Of a stretch of 46,265 nt of DNA, positions 11,670 through 21,619 are shown one piece after another (the stretch's first letter is position 1; each line of letters starts with the position of its first letter). The translations under genes were made by a program, and so were the position numbers. The stretch is from positions 1 to 46,265 of the IMG/VR virus record IMGVR_UViG_3300037247_000864. The stretch is one strand, 5' to 3'. The notes under the pieces are model-generated. The model worked only from the letters and a program-made list of their open reading frames with translations. It did not search any database and was not told the origin of the DNA. This DNA comes from a virus.

Positions 11670-13236
11670 CCTAACTCAGACACCGGACCTGATTGAAGAG
11701 GCCCTTCCGCTCCTCGAGCGTGAGCGGGCGTCTCGTAGCTTCATCGCCTTCCTGGGCCATGTCTGGATTCTGGAGCCACCCCAGGCCGGCGCCCCCACGG
11801 GCGGACGGATTAAGTTCCAGCTCTGGCCTCACCTCGTTGAGGGCGCTGAACAGCTCGAACGCCCCTGGAAGATGACTGCCGAAGGTCGTCAAAGCGAAAT
11901 TAGACCCGAAGACCTCCAGACCGTCATAGGTAAGTCCCGTCAGGTTGGCTGGTCTTGGCTTGTCGCCGCCTTTGTAGCCTGGCTATCTATGTTCCATGAC
12001 GGCGCCCTCTCTTTGATGGAGTCCGAGGGCCAGAAACAAGCTGCGGAGCTGATGAGGAAGGCTCGATACGTTTACGAGAACTTGCCCGAGCCGTGGCAAC
12101 TTCCCCTCGACGCTCAAAGTACTGAACACCTCTCATTCAAAGGGTCTGACTCCGAAATCCACGCTCTGCCCAGCACGCAGAAGGCTGGGCATGGCTTCAC
12201 CGCCACCATCGCAATCATGGATGAAGCTGACAACCATGAATATCTCGCGGAGGGGATGGCAGCGATTAAACCGACAACCGACGCGGGCGGCCAAGTTGTG
12301 GTGCTCAGCACCGTAGAGAAGCGTAAAGCCTCGTCGATGTTCCAGTCCATCTACCGGCAGGCCATGGCTGGTAAGGGCGGCTGGACCAAACTCTTCGTGG
12401 GTGTCTTCGCCCGCCCTGGTCGGGATGAAGAGTGGTACGAACGCACGAAGGACTCCATCCCTCCCGAAGAACTGAAAGGGATGTCGCCCCAGCTCTACAT
12501 GGAGCAGAACTACCCCAGAACCGAAGAGGAGATGCTGGCCCCACCCAAAGTGGAAGCGTTCTTCGACATCGATGTCATCAGTCAGTACCTTATGACGCTG
12601 TGCCGAGAGCCCATGCTGGCCGAGGGGCCGCTCAACATCTATGAGAAGTTTCTGCTCGGCCACAAGTACGTCGCGGGCACGGACACGTCGGAGGGCGTGG
12701 GTCGGGACTACTCCGTCACGGCAGTGCTGGACTTGACGACCATGCACGTTGTGGCCGATATTATGTCTAAGGAGATTGCGTCTGACGATCTCGTGTACTG
12801 GTCGATGAAGCTGCTGGAGATGTACCGCTGGCCCCTCTGGGCGATTGAAAATATCGGATACGGGCGTGACACGGCGCGGAAGGCGCGGGATCTGCGGTAC
12901 AGGCGGCTGTTCAGGATGCACACGAAGCGCATACTGGGCGGAGTGGACCATCAGCGAGAGGAGCCTGGCTGGCACACCGATGGGGTCAACCGATGGGACA
13001 TCTGGAACGACATGAAGCCCCAGGTGGACAAGGGCGCCCTGGTCGTGTTCAACCGAGTGGGACTCCAGCAATTTCTGGACGTGATTAAAACCGGCAAAGA
13101 TTCTAGGCCCGAAGCGCGGGTTGGGGCCAACGACGACTACCCCATGGCGGTCGGGATCGCACTCCAGATGCGCAAGTGGGCCGGCTCCGCGATGGGCGCT
13201 GATGACAAGGTGGTCGTCCGCCCGCTGAGTTTCTGA
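11662..13236 (+). CDS. terL: Terminase large subunit
   Basis: The gene encodes 524 residues, a normal length for this motor. The ATPase has a deviant Walker A, GKSRQVGWSW (residues 90-99), and Walker B with catalytic Glu in AIMDEAD (184-190). A VVVLSTV motif III-like stretch follows near residue 212. The nuclease half shows AGTDTSEGVGRDYS (Asp341 and Asp349), AIEN (Glu396) and a C-terminal NDDYPMAVGIAL helix, matching the RNase H-like nuclease of terminases. It cuts and pumps DNA into the procapsid through the portal. Confidence 0.95.
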   Translation: MADLTQTPDLIEEALPLLERERASRSFIAFLGHVWILEPPQAGAPTGGRIKFQLWPHLVEGAEQLERPWKMTAEGRQSEIRPEDLQTVIGKSRQVGWSWLVAAFVAWLSMFHDGALSLMESEGQKQAAELMRKARYVYENLPEPWQLPLDAQSTEHLSFKGSDSEIHALPSTQKAGHGFTATIAIMDEADNHEYLAEGMAAIKPTTDAGGQVVVLSTVEKRKASSMFQSIYRQAMAGKGGWTKLFVGVFARPGRDEEWYERTKDSIPPEELKGMSPQLYMEQNYPRTEEEMLAPPKVEAFFDIDVISQYLMTLCREPMLAEGPLNIYEKFLLGHKYVAGTDTSEGVGRDYSVTAVLDLTTMHVVADIMSKEIASDDLVYWSMKLLEMYRWPLWAIENIGYGRDTARKARDLRYRRLFRMHTKRILGGVDHQREEPGWHTDGVNRWDIWNDMKPQVDKGALVVFNRVGLQQFLDVIKTGKDSRPEARVGANDDYPMAVGIALQMRKWAGSAMGADDKVVVRPLSF

Positions 13237-13288
13237 GCCCGACCAAAAAGATAAGTGAACGTTTTCCGTACGGTAGTGGAGGTGACTG

Positions 13289-13459
13289 ATGCCAGTCACT
13301 ATAAGAAAAGTTGGTCGTGGTAAGGTATCTGTGCGGACACCTGGCGGTGTTAAGAGCAAAGCCACGACTCCAGCGAAGGCCGAGGCCCAGAAGCGCCTTC
13401 TCAATGCCACCGAGCATGACCCTGGATTCAAACCTACGAGGCGGCGAAAGAAGGGCTGA
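13289..13459 (+). CDS. Small basic protein between terminase and portal
   Basis: The gene encodes 56 residues with GGAGG-like spacing before the ATG. Its stop overlaps the portal ATG as TGATG. It is highly basic from end to end (TIRKVGRGKVSVRTPGGVKSK; PTRRRKKG), so it probably binds nucleic acid. Small basic proteins occur at this position in several tailed phages without an assigned role. Confidence 0.6.
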   Translation: MPVTIRKVGRGKVSVRTPGGVKSKATTPAKAEAQKRLLNATEHDPGFKPTRRRKKG

Positions 13460-15264
13460 TGCCTAACTTTGACGAGAAGCCCACCGCGGCGTTCATAGAC
13501 CAGGCTGTGGCTCACCTCACGACCACATGGGGGGAGGCCCATGAGGGCTGGACTACCCGAGATAGCTTCTACCATCGCAACTACACGCTCTGGCCCCACC
13601 ATACTGACCGGCCGAAGACCTACCCATCGCGGCCAACCGCCATCGTGGATCGCGCCGCCGACACGCTCATTAACTTCTCCCCGAACGTGCATCGAGTGGC
13701 GCGCAAGGAGACTCACGCCGCCTCAGAGGGTGCGGACAGCATCGAGGTGGCGCTCAAGACGGTCATGGACGACTCGTCTCTACGCGAGATGGTCTTGCCT
13801 TTCAGTCAGATGTGGCTCCACCTTATCCACTACCAGTACGCGATCATCGAGGTGGGCTTTGACTGGATGTCCAGACCGATAGAGCCCAAACGGAACGAGG
13901 GCAAGTTCAAGGGCGAGTCGGACGATGAGTTCGCCGCCCGCATGGTGAGGTTCAAGGTCGGCAAGGACAACTGGAATCCCATCCGCATCCGCGCCCCCGA
14001 CCCCAGAACGGTGCTCATCGACCCAGAGCAGAAGCAGCCCCCCTACGCGATTCAGATGCAGGGTATGCCCGCCCATGAGCTAGAGACGCTGACTAAGAGG
14101 AAGGCGCAGCCAGGGCCGAGAGTGCGAAGGCAGGATGTGCAGCAGTTTCTCGTTGCGGACCACACTGAACTGAATCCGTTCGACACCGTAGACCTGCTGC
14201 ACTACTGGACCAAGGACTACCATGCGGTGAAGCTGGCAAAGGGCGAACTGCTCTGGATCGAGCGCAACCCCTGGGGGTTCGTCCAGTTCGCTCACGCCTA
14301 CGCGCGCGCCGGCATCATGCCTCGAGAGGGCAGTCAGAACGGCGGCTTCAACCCAAAGTACGTCGCAAGGGGCATCCTGGAGCCCGTCGAGGACGAGCTT
14401 CGTATGGCCGCGCAGGGCATTGCGGCTCGGCATAAGCTCAGCGTGGATGCCGCTTTCGCCCTGGTGGGCACGGAAGACCTCAGTCCCGAGGAACTGGCCG
14501 AGGCCGAAAAGGCGGGAGGCTACGTTCAGGGCAGTAAGGATAGCGTTTGGATCGTGCAGACCCCGCCGCTTCAGAACTCGATGTTCCAGCAGGGGCAAGA
14601 AGTTGATGCGGGCATAGACCGCGGCACCTTCACCGACATCCTGAGCGGGAATCGGCAGCAAGGCGTCAGCACAGTCGGGCAGCACGCGATGCAGTCTCAG
14701 GCCGCCAATCGCCAGTTCCAGACGCCCATTATCCAGTTACAGCACCTGGCCAGTCTCGGGGGCCAGTTCATCCTCCAGATGGTGATGGTCTTGGATCAGA
14801 ACTCGACCTTCGACCAGATTGGCATCAACGGCAAGATACTGAAGGCATCGGAGATTGGCCACGATACCTCCGTGACCATCACGTTCTCCGACATCAACCC
14901 CGCAGTGGCGCTTCAGGCCAAGGAGTCCGACAGGCGAGACTTCGAGCTCGGTCTGTTAAGCGAGGAAGACTACATCCGGCGGCACCACACAGAGGATGTC
15001 ACGGGCCACCTTGAGCGGATAGACGAGACCCGCCTGAACCGCAAACCCGCCCTGGTGGAGATACGGGCTACCGACATCGCCGAACGGAAGGGCATTGAGG
15101 ACCAGCTTGCGCGGGCCAGAGAGCTTGAGGCAGAGCAGACCGACCGCGCCCGCAGCGCCGACGAGGTCACTAACCCCGCTGAGGGGCAGCCCATACCGGA
15201 GAGCACGGTCAATCCTTTACGCGAAAGCTTAGATGGCGCTACGCAAAACCCAGCGAGGCAGTAG
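13459..15264 (+). CDS. Portal protein
   Basis: The gene encodes 601 residues directly after the terminase, the standard portal position. The first 130 residues contain the family-like opening (AHLTTTWGEAHEGWTTRDSFYHRNYTLW) and RAADTLINFSPNVHRV. The middle has a strand-rich RIRAPDPRTVLIDPEQK region and a WTKDYHAVKLAKGELLW strand pair. There is a helix-rich stretch around 320-420. The C-terminal 60 residues are a charged coil. It forms the dodecameric DNA entry channel at the capsid vertex. Confidence 0.8.
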   Translation: MPNFDEKPTAAFIDQAVAHLTTTWGEAHEGWTTRDSFYHRNYTLWPHHTDRPKTYPSRPTAIVDRAADTLINFSPNVHRVARKETHAASEGADSIEVALKTVMDDSSLREMVLPFSQMWLHLIHYQYAIIEVGFDWMSRPIEPKRNEGKFKGESDDEFAARMVRFKVGKDNWNPIRIRAPDPRTVLIDPEQKQPPYAIQMQGMPAHELETLTKRKAQPGPRVRRQDVQQFLVADHTELNPFDTVDLLHYWTKDYHAVKLAKGELLWIERNPWGFVQFAHAYARAGIMPREGSQNGGFNPKYVARGILEPVEDELRMAAQGIAARHKLSVDAAFALVGTEDLSPEELAEAEKAGGYVQGSKDSVWIVQTPPLQNSMFQQGQEVDAGIDRGTFTDILSGNRQQGVSTVGQHAMQSQAANRQFQTPIIQLQHLASLGGQFILQMVMVLDQNSTFDQIGINGKILKASEIGHDTSVTITFSDINPAVALQAKESDRRDFELGLLSEEDYIRRHHTEDVTGHLERIDETRLNRKPALVEIRATDIAERKGIEDQLARARELEAEQTDRARSADEVTNPAEGQPIPESTVNPLRESLDGATQNPARQ

Positions 15265-15266
15265 AG

Positions 15267-15479
15267 ATGGCTGAAATCAAAAATTCGTTCGCCCGCTCGG
15301 AAGAGCGTGTTCTGGCCAGGCTCAGGGCGGGTAGCGATAAGGCCAAACGTGAGCGCCCCCTGCCCAAGCTGGGCGCCGAGGGTGGGAAGGTGTCTAGGCG
15401 GCGCAGCAGCCCCATCATGGCCTTATACAAACGCCTCGGTGTGAATCTGAAGAACTTGCAGGTCGAACAGGATGCCTGA
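15267..15479 (+). CDS. Small basic protein after the portal
   Basis: The gene encodes 70 residues and overlaps the next large gene by eight bases. It has a basic N-terminal helix (FARSEERVLARLRAGSDKAKRERPLPK) and a second basic cluster (SRRRSSPIM). A role in head assembly or DNA binding is possible. Not recognised. Confidence 0.6.
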   Translation: MAEIKNSFARSEERVLARLRAGSDKAKRERPLPKLGAEGGKVSRRRSSPIMALYKRLGVNLKNLQVEQDA

Positions 15480-18114
15480 ACAGCCGCCTGAAATCCGTCG
15501 CGTCAATACCGTTCTGGAACGTATCCTACAGTTCCTGAACGACGCGGTGAACAAGTCGCCGTCAGAGATCGCGCTCCTGGCGGAATTAAGGGCGCAGCTT
15601 CTGGTTGCCCGAAAAGCTGTGGCGGAACAGGGCCTATCGGAGCGCGACGCTCTCATACAGGCTTTGTCCGCGGCTCCCAGCTTTGAGCAGCTTGAAAGAG
15701 ACATCGCGCAGGAAGAACAGGCTCCCGCGCTTCCAGACGCACCGCCACCTCAGCGAGAGGTCTACACGCTCGCAGATGCCAGAGCCGTTCTGGCCGACAG
15801 TCAGATCATGGCCGAGCAGTTGTTCTCCCAGCGAACGGGGCGGCAGCCCGATAGGGCGACGAGAACCGCCATTGGCAGATACCTGCTTGATAATCTTCTC
15901 AGTGGCCAGCGCGGAGCGCCCACCAATCCGGTTGAGGAGTTTACTGAACAGGTCGTGGCCCTTCAGGGCGAGACGATTACGAGGTTCCCCCTCCGCGCCA
16001 CCGCTGACCGCCGCCTTGGTTCTTTCTTCAATGCCCTCCTGGACAGCGACAACCCGAGCGCCCAGATAGATCAGGACACCTACAACGCCCTCGTCTTCCC
16101 CACGACGCCGCTTGTAGAGATACCGGCGCGTTTTCGTGCCGGTGGCCCGTCAGAGGCGAAGATTGCGGAGCAAAAAGCCCTTGGGGCCCTCAACACGCTC
16201 TCCACTAATATGCTGACCAACTTGCAAAAGAGCGTGGATGTTGCCGGTGGGCCAACGGGAGTCACAAACTTCTCAGAGGCCGCTGGCAGAATAGTCAGTG
16301 AGCAAACCGAAGAGGATGTCCTGGCGGGGACGAACACGCTGCCCGCAGTCGACAGCCCGTCGGAAATCAGGGCGCGTCAACGCGACGCAGAGGCGCTGGC
16401 GACACTTGAGGATGTGAAAGGGATCAAGAAGGCGGTCACGGCCCAGGTGGGTGACCCTGAGCTTGAAACTGACCCAGGACTGAAAAAGGACAAGGCTCAG
16501 GCCATACGGTTGGCGGCCAGCCGCATCGAGGAGCGGCGGCGTGAGATTCTTCAGTCTAACCCGGGCATTTCCGATACCGACCTCAATGCGCAATTGGCCC
16601 CAGCGATGGGGCAGGAAGTCGCAGCCTTCGACCAGACCCTTGCCACAGTGTCCCAGGAATCTGCTGCCAGAAAGTTTGTGGACCTTGACTCGGTTAGGAC
16701 CGAATTGAAGGACATCTTGGGCAGGGAGGGGCTTAACGCCAGTGAGATAGACGATGATCTGCTCACTCAGGTTGCCCAGTTCGTGATGGAGTCCGAGAAC
16801 CCCGCGCAGACGGCACAGAGCGTCGTGGGGGCCTTCTCAGGACTTCAGCAGGAGTCGGAGCGTCTGAGGACTGTCGGCGACCTTGCCCTTGCCAAGAAAC
16901 GCATCGCTGATGCTCTGGGTGAAGCAGGCCTAGATGTTGGTGAAATAACCGATGAGCGCCTGACGCAGATAGCTGCGGCGTCGGTGCGGGCTGGGCGGCT
17001 TCCTGAGGCCCAGGGACTCGTTGACGCCTTCCCCATGTTTGCGCGAGAGGCTGCGAACCTAGAGTTCGTAGAGGGGGGGGCGGGTGCCATTACGGAGCGG
17101 TTGGAGCATGCCGCGGGGTTTCGGTTCCCCGACCTGCCAGGGCGGGAAGAGGCCGTACAGCGACTCGCGGACACCATCAGATTCCGCGTTCAGCGGGAAC
17201 CGTTCGCAGACGTTGACCGGCTGCTTCAAAGTGCGTTTCAACCTGTCAGACCTGACCTGGAAGCCTTCGGCGCGCCGCAGATCGCGGGAGAGCCCGATGA
17301 AGGGCCGCTGACTGGCCCCATCTTTGACCCCGACTTTGCGCCCGATAACCCCCTGCTGCGGGCCGTGTTCGAGAGGCTTCGGTTTGAGCCGACGGGGGGC
17401 GGGCTCATTAGCCCGATGGATGCGGCGGTCATCGCGGGCACGCCTGGAGCGCGGCAGCGTTTCGGCGCAGCCCCTCCGACCCTGCCTGGTCTGCCACCCT
17501 TTAACTTTGCGAATGTTCGCTCTCAAACGGAGACTCTACCGCCCGAAGCCCCCCCTGGCTTTGGCGTGCTGGCCCCGCTGTTCCGAGAGGCTGCCGGAGA
17601 AAATGTTCCGCTTCTGCAGTTCCTCTTCCAGCAGACCCCACAACTCCAGGAGGAATTTCTTGCCGGACGCCGAGCTGAAGTTAGGCGTGGCCGCAGGGAA
17701 GCGCGTGGTGAATTTCAGACCCTGGGCCGAGGTCTCAGCGAGGGGCTTGGTGCTGCAAAGTCTGCTCTTGCGGCGGTAGGAGGGGTTACAGGACCAGGTG
17801 GAGAGCAGATAGAAGCCGAGCGGGCACGACTACGTCGACAACTTGATACACTGCGGTTCTTTGGCCCCAATAGGCCTTCTAGGCCCAAAGGGACGTTCGA
17901 GGACTTCTTCGGCTCACGGGTTGAGGGTTTGCGAGAGCGGTTCAGCCAGACGCCCGCTGGGTTGCAAGAGGAACTGAGGCTTGAAAGTCAGGCTGAGAGT
18001 GATGCTCGGCGGGCTGAGGTCGAGGCGCGGCGGGTTGAGAGCGAGGCCGAACGCGACCGGCGCCGGCTGCTGCGTGGCGGTGGCCGGACGATGTTCCAGC
18101 GCATCGGAGCCTAG
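15472..18114 (+). CDS. Large helical virion protein, probable internal or ejection protein
   Basis: The gene encodes 880 residues, predicted almost entirely helical and rich in Ala, Glu, Gln and Arg. Long coiled-coil stretches occur at both ends (IALLAELRAQLLVARKAVAE; the last 60 residues are EAR/AES repeats). No enzyme motif is seen. It lies between the portal and the scaffold with another giant protein. In short-tailed phages this region often encodes internal core proteins that are ejected with the DNA. That role is inference from size, composition and position. Confidence 0.6.
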   Translation: MPEQPPEIRRVNTVLERILQFLNDAVNKSPSEIALLAELRAQLLVARKAVAEQGLSERDALIQALSAAPSFEQLERDIAQEEQAPALPDAPPPQREVYTLADARAVLADSQIMAEQLFSQRTGRQPDRATRTAIGRYLLDNLLSGQRGAPTNPVEEFTEQVVALQGETITRFPLRATADRRLGSFFNALLDSDNPSAQIDQDTYNALVFPTTPLVEIPARFRAGGPSEAKIAEQKALGALNTLSTNMLTNLQKSVDVAGGPTGVTNFSEAAGRIVSEQTEEDVLAGTNTLPAVDSPSEIRARQRDAEALATLEDVKGIKKAVTAQVGDPELETDPGLKKDKAQAIRLAASRIEERRREILQSNPGISDTDLNAQLAPAMGQEVAAFDQTLATVSQESAARKFVDLDSVRTELKDILGREGLNASEIDDDLLTQVAQFVMESENPAQTAQSVVGAFSGLQQESERLRTVGDLALAKKRIADALGEAGLDVGEITDERLTQIAAASVRAGRLPEAQGLVDAFPMFAREAANLEFVEGGAGAITERLEHAAGFRFPDLPGREEAVQRLADTIRFRVQREPFADVDRLLQSAFQPVRPDLEAFGAPQIAGEPDEGPLTGPIFDPDFAPDNPLLRAVFERLRFEPTGGGLISPMDAAVIAGTPGARQRFGAAPPTLPGLPPFNFANVRSQTETLPPEAPPGFGVLAPLFREAAGENVPLLQFLFQQTPQLQEEFLAGRRAEVRRGRREARGEFQTLGRGLSEGLGAAKSALAAVGGVTGPGGEQIEAERARLRRQLDTLRFFGPNRPSRPKGTFEDFFGSRVEGLRERFSQTPAGLQEELRLESQAESDARRAEVEARRVESEAERDRRRLLRGGGRTMFQRIGA

Positions 18115-18117
18115 ACG

Positions 18118-21100
18118 ATGGTTGGTCCGCCAGATTTCTCGGATGAAATCCTGGACCTTATTCGGGGCGGCCGGCCCTTGCCACCGCCAGATACTGGGGC
18201 GGCACCTGTGTCGGCGCCGACGGCATTGGCACAGAGGCCCCCTTCAGAAGACTTCCCGCTATTTCAAGCTGAGGGCGAGGGCGGCATCCTCCCTGGCCCT
18301 GGCCAGTTTCCTCGTTTTGCCGCCCCGCCTGAAGCCGACCCTGAGATCGCTGCGTTTAACCAGGAGATGCGCCGCATCCTGGCACTTCAGCAGCAGTTCG
18401 CGGAGACCTCCCCCGATTTTGTTGGTGAGCGCATCCTTGATCCCCTAACGCGATTTCAGCGCACAGGCGCTGGGGCATTGCTCCAGGCTGGTGCCCGCAC
18501 TCCTGGTGTAGGCCGTATCTCAGGACTCAGCGAGTTTGAGGAAAACGTCGCGGCCTTCAGAGCGCAGGGTGCTGGGCGACTGGAATCCCTGAGACTTGCT
18601 AGAGAACAGGCCGAACGGCAGACCGAGCAGTTTCCCTCAGCCACATTGCCACTGTCGAAGATACCTTTGCCTGGCGACAGGGCTCTTCCTGATATCCAGG
18701 CTGGCGTGCTCGGTGCTGCGGATATCTTTGCGGACCCGACGCTACTGGTGCCAGGGATAGGAATAACCGGAACTGTGGCCAGAAAGGGAGTCACGGTTTC
18801 GGGCAAGCAGATAGTTAAGGAATTGATGCGTGATGCAGCGCGTACTGCTCGGGTAGCGGCTGCGCCGGAGTTCCCGCGGGGCGCTGTGGGCGCCCTAGCC
18901 CGAGAGGCCGTCGAGGAGGTCCCTGAAGTTGCTGCTAGGGCTGCGCCTGCCGTGCGTGAGGCGGTCGAGACCGTTCCGCCCGCCGTAGTGACCGAGCCCG
19001 CAGCGGCGGAACAACTCGCGCTCGGCGCTCCCGCAGAACGACTCGCTCTTGCCGCGCCGGAAACGCCCACGCCGACCACGGCGGTAGAGCGCGCAAAGGC
19101 CGCAATACCACTGCCAGGGGAAACGGCGCCTCCCCCCGCCCCGATTGGCCGGCAGGCCTTACCCCAACCGTCAACGCCCAGTGCGCCCTCAACTCCGGCG
19201 GGGTTGATGGCGCCTGCGGACGCAGAGGAGACGGTGAAGTGGTTCGGGGCCCTACTCGCAGATCCCGACACGGCACGGGCGATGGAGTTGACCCAGGAAC
19301 TACGCACCCACGCACTGGGGCGCCGCTTCGCGGCCTTCCAGTCTCGTGCCAAACAGCTTGTTGATGAGGGGGTTCCGGCAGAGGACGCCTTGAAGCAAGC
19401 CCGACAGGAGCTTTCGGGCGAACTGCCCCGCATCCGAACTGGCGTCGAGTCGGTCATAACGGAAGAGGTTCGCAACGCTCTGTTCTCGCGCGTCTACACC
19501 GTGTTGGCCAACGATGTGCCGGAGCAGCTTGCGACCGCGACCGCACTCACCAACGCCCTGCTGGGTAAGCCCATACCGCGCGTGCCTGGCATTGCGGGCC
19601 AATCTGCGTTCAGCCGCCTCTCACGCATCTTCCCGCCTGAGATCATGGACGTGTTGGGGAAGAAGCAGACACTTGACGAGCTCCTTCTGAGCAAGTTCCC
19701 ACGCCCTCGCGGAGTTGCTGGTGTGGACATCCCGCCCAGTGTTCCGTTCGGTCAGGCTCGGTTGGGCGAAGAGGCCATTCCTCTAAGGCAGTTGCCGCCA
19801 GACCTACGTTCTGCGACGCAGCGAGACCTGGAATTGCTGGACTTCCGCGCCTCCTTGGCGGGCAGGGCACGAGGGGTATCTGAGGCAGCGGACTTTGCGC
19901 CCGCGGGCGCCCTGGACGCACCCCAGCAAGGCCGCCTACTGACCGAGCCCTTTGAACAAAGGCGGCTACCGCTTGATCCACGGACCAGGGCTGCGAAGCG
20001 GCTTGACCTCGAGACATTTGAGACAGGCCTCGCAGAGCCGCCCCCAACTGCCGCAGGCGGGCGCCGTCCGCCCCTTGGCCCGATTGATGAGGTCGTCATT
20101 GGCCAGCTTCGGCAGCAGCCACCCGGCTTCATGGAGCGCCTTTTGGCGGCTGCGAGGGTCGCGGGGATGCAGGGCGTGGATGCGGCCAACCTAGTGAGAT
20201 CCAACGTGGCCTCATTCGACCTCTCATACCTGCGGCAGCAAGCCTTGCTCATCCCAGGCAACCCAATAAAGTTTGGGCAGTCCTTCTACGACAGCCTGCG
20301 TTCCGTCTGGAGCGCGAAGTACGCCGAAGACATCATGCAGGCGATTCACAACGACCCTCTCTTTGCCATCTACGATAGGATCGGCGCGGACTTCCTGAGA
20401 CCCCTTTCAGGCAAGGTCGCGGGCCAGTGGGAGGCTGCTGAGGACTTTATGATATTGTCCCGCGTGGCGGGCGAGACGCGCCCACGGCCGTTTCAGTGGA
20501 TAGCGGAGAACCTCCCCTGGATTCGCATTTCAGCTCGTGCCCACGTCATCGGCACGAACAGCATGAACTGGCGTATCTTCAAGAGCTACTACAAAGAACT
20601 GCTCAACATGAATGAGCAGATCGCGGCCGGCTCCATGAAGGCTCCTAAGAACTGGAGCATTGAGGGATCGCTGAAGTCGTCGTCGTCAATGCTGGCGGAT
20701 ATGTCAGGCAGGGGGCCGTTGGGTCCGTTAAAGGCCATATCTCCGGCCCTAAATGGCTTCTTCTTCTCCATGAGGCTCAATATCGGCAGGCTCATAGCGC
20801 CACGTCACCTGTTCTCCGCAGATCCATTTACCCGTCGCAAAGCGTGGAAGAACTTCGCCACCGCCATCGGGACGTATAGCTCGTTCATCCTGGCGGGCGA
20901 GCAGATGGGCTTGTGGAACGTGGAAAGCGACCCGCGTAGCGCTGACTTTATGAAGATCATCCTTGCGGGTCGTGTCAGAGTGGACATCTGGGGCGGGATG
21001 CAGCAGTACGTCGTGCTCTATGGGCGCCTGCTCTCCGTTATAGGGACAGGAGAACTTGAGCCTCGACTGAAGTCTACCGAGACGGGGCAGGTGAGTGAGG

Positions 21101-21618
21101 CTGATCCGATAGAACTGGCGGGCCGGATGGTGCGCACCAAGGCATCGCCCGCGCTGTCCAATGTGCTGGAGGGCTGGGTCGGCACGGACTTTAAGGGATC
21201 GGAAATCGACCGCACAGACTGGCAGCGATGGCTGGGTCGCAACGCACCCATTGCGGGCCAGGATATCTACGAGGTCTATAACGCTTTTGGGCTTACGGGC
21301 CTTCCACTTGCCGTTGCGGGTGCGTTGGGCACTGGGGTGGTCGCCTACGACCTCCCTAGATGGCCAGAACTGGACGAGTATTATACGTTCTCGGAAGGCC
21401 GATCTCAGAGGCACGCGAACACGCTGCGGAAGAGGTTCAGGCAGAACCCCGACAATGAGGCGAAGCTGTTCCTGCGAGGGCAGATCACGACATTGAGCAC
21501 CGACGTGGCCAGACGGCGAGTTCTCGAACTCATGCGGGAGTTCAAGGTTGATCGCGCTGATGTGCCTGGGTTCGACAATGTCTTTGGTGGTCAACGACCG
21601 GCGGGGGTTTCGCGTTAG
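18118..21618 (+). CDS. Giant virion protein with hydrophobic C-terminal part
   Basis: The gene encodes 1166 residues. Residues 1-200 are helical. Residues about 270-370 are low-complexity Ala/Pro-rich linker (VVTEPAAAEQLALGAPAERL). Residues 370-470 are helical. The last 480 residues are well ordered and contain several hydrophobic helices (AISPALNGFFFSM, SFILAGEQMGLW, GLPLAVAGALGTGVVAYDLP). That C-terminal part resembles regions of very large phage polyproteins that are packaged and injected, some of which span membranes. No catalytic motif is seen. With its 880-residue neighbour it probably forms an internal core or a DNA-delivery channel. Confidence 0.55.
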   Translation: MVGPPDFSDEILDLIRGGRPLPPPDTGAAPVSAPTALAQRPPSEDFPLFQAEGEGGILPGPGQFPRFAAPPEADPEIAAFNQEMRRILALQQQFAETSPDFVGERILDPLTRFQRTGAGALLQAGARTPGVGRISGLSEFEENVAAFRAQGAGRLESLRLAREQAERQTEQFPSATLPLSKIPLPGDRALPDIQAGVLGAADIFADPTLLVPGIGITGTVARKGVTVSGKQIVKELMRDAARTARVAAAPEFPRGAVGALAREAVEEVPEVAARAAPAVREAVETVPPAVVTEPAAAEQLALGAPAERLALAAPETPTPTTAVERAKAAIPLPGETAPPPAPIGRQALPQPSTPSAPSTPAGLMAPADAEETVKWFGALLADPDTARAMELTQELRTHALGRRFAAFQSRAKQLVDEGVPAEDALKQARQELSGELPRIRTGVESVITEEVRNALFSRVYTVLANDVPEQLATATALTNALLGKPIPRVPGIAGQSAFSRLSRIFPPEIMDVLGKKQTLDELLLSKFPRPRGVAGVDIPPSVPFGQARLGEEAIPLRQLPPDLRSATQRDLELLDFRASLAGRARGVSEAADFAPAGALDAPQQGRLLTEPFEQRRLPLDPRTRAAKRLDLETFETGLAEPPPTAAGGRRPPLGPIDEVVIGQLRQQPPGFMERLLAAARVAGMQGVDAANLVRSNVASFDLSYLRQQALLIPGNPIKFGQSFYDSLRSVWSAKYAEDIMQAIHNDPLFAIYDRIGADFLRPLSGKVAGQWEAAEDFMILSRVAGETRPRPFQWIAENLPWIRISARAHVIGTNSMNWRIFKSYYKELLNMNEQIAAGSMKAPKNWSIEGSLKSSSSMLADMSGRGPLGPLKAISPALNGFFFSMRLNIGRLIAPRHLFSADPFTRRKAWKNFATAIGTYSSFILAGEQMGLWNVESDPRSADFMKIILAGRVRVDIWGGMQQYVVLYGRLLSVIGTGELEPRLKSTETGQVSEADPIELAGRMVRTKASPALSNVLEGWVGTDFKGSEIDRTDWQRWLGRNAPIAGQDIYEVYNAFGLTGLPLAVAGALGTGVVAYDLPRWPELDEYYTFSEGRSQRHANTLRKRFRQNPDNEAKLFLRGQITTLSTDVARRRVLELMREFKVDRADVPGFDNVFGGQRPAGVSR

Positions 21619-21619
21619 C

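Noticed and set aside
12133-13716. Long minus-strand open frame of about 527 residues under the large terminase
   Set aside because: It lies antisense to the clearly identified terminase, has no recognisable motif, and arises from the GC-rich codon pattern of the sense gene.
18456-19475. Long minus-strand frame of about 339 residues under the giant virion protein
   Set aside because: Low-complexity Ala, Ser and Arg runs mirror the Ala/Pro-rich linker of the sense gene. There is no ribosome site and no operon partner.
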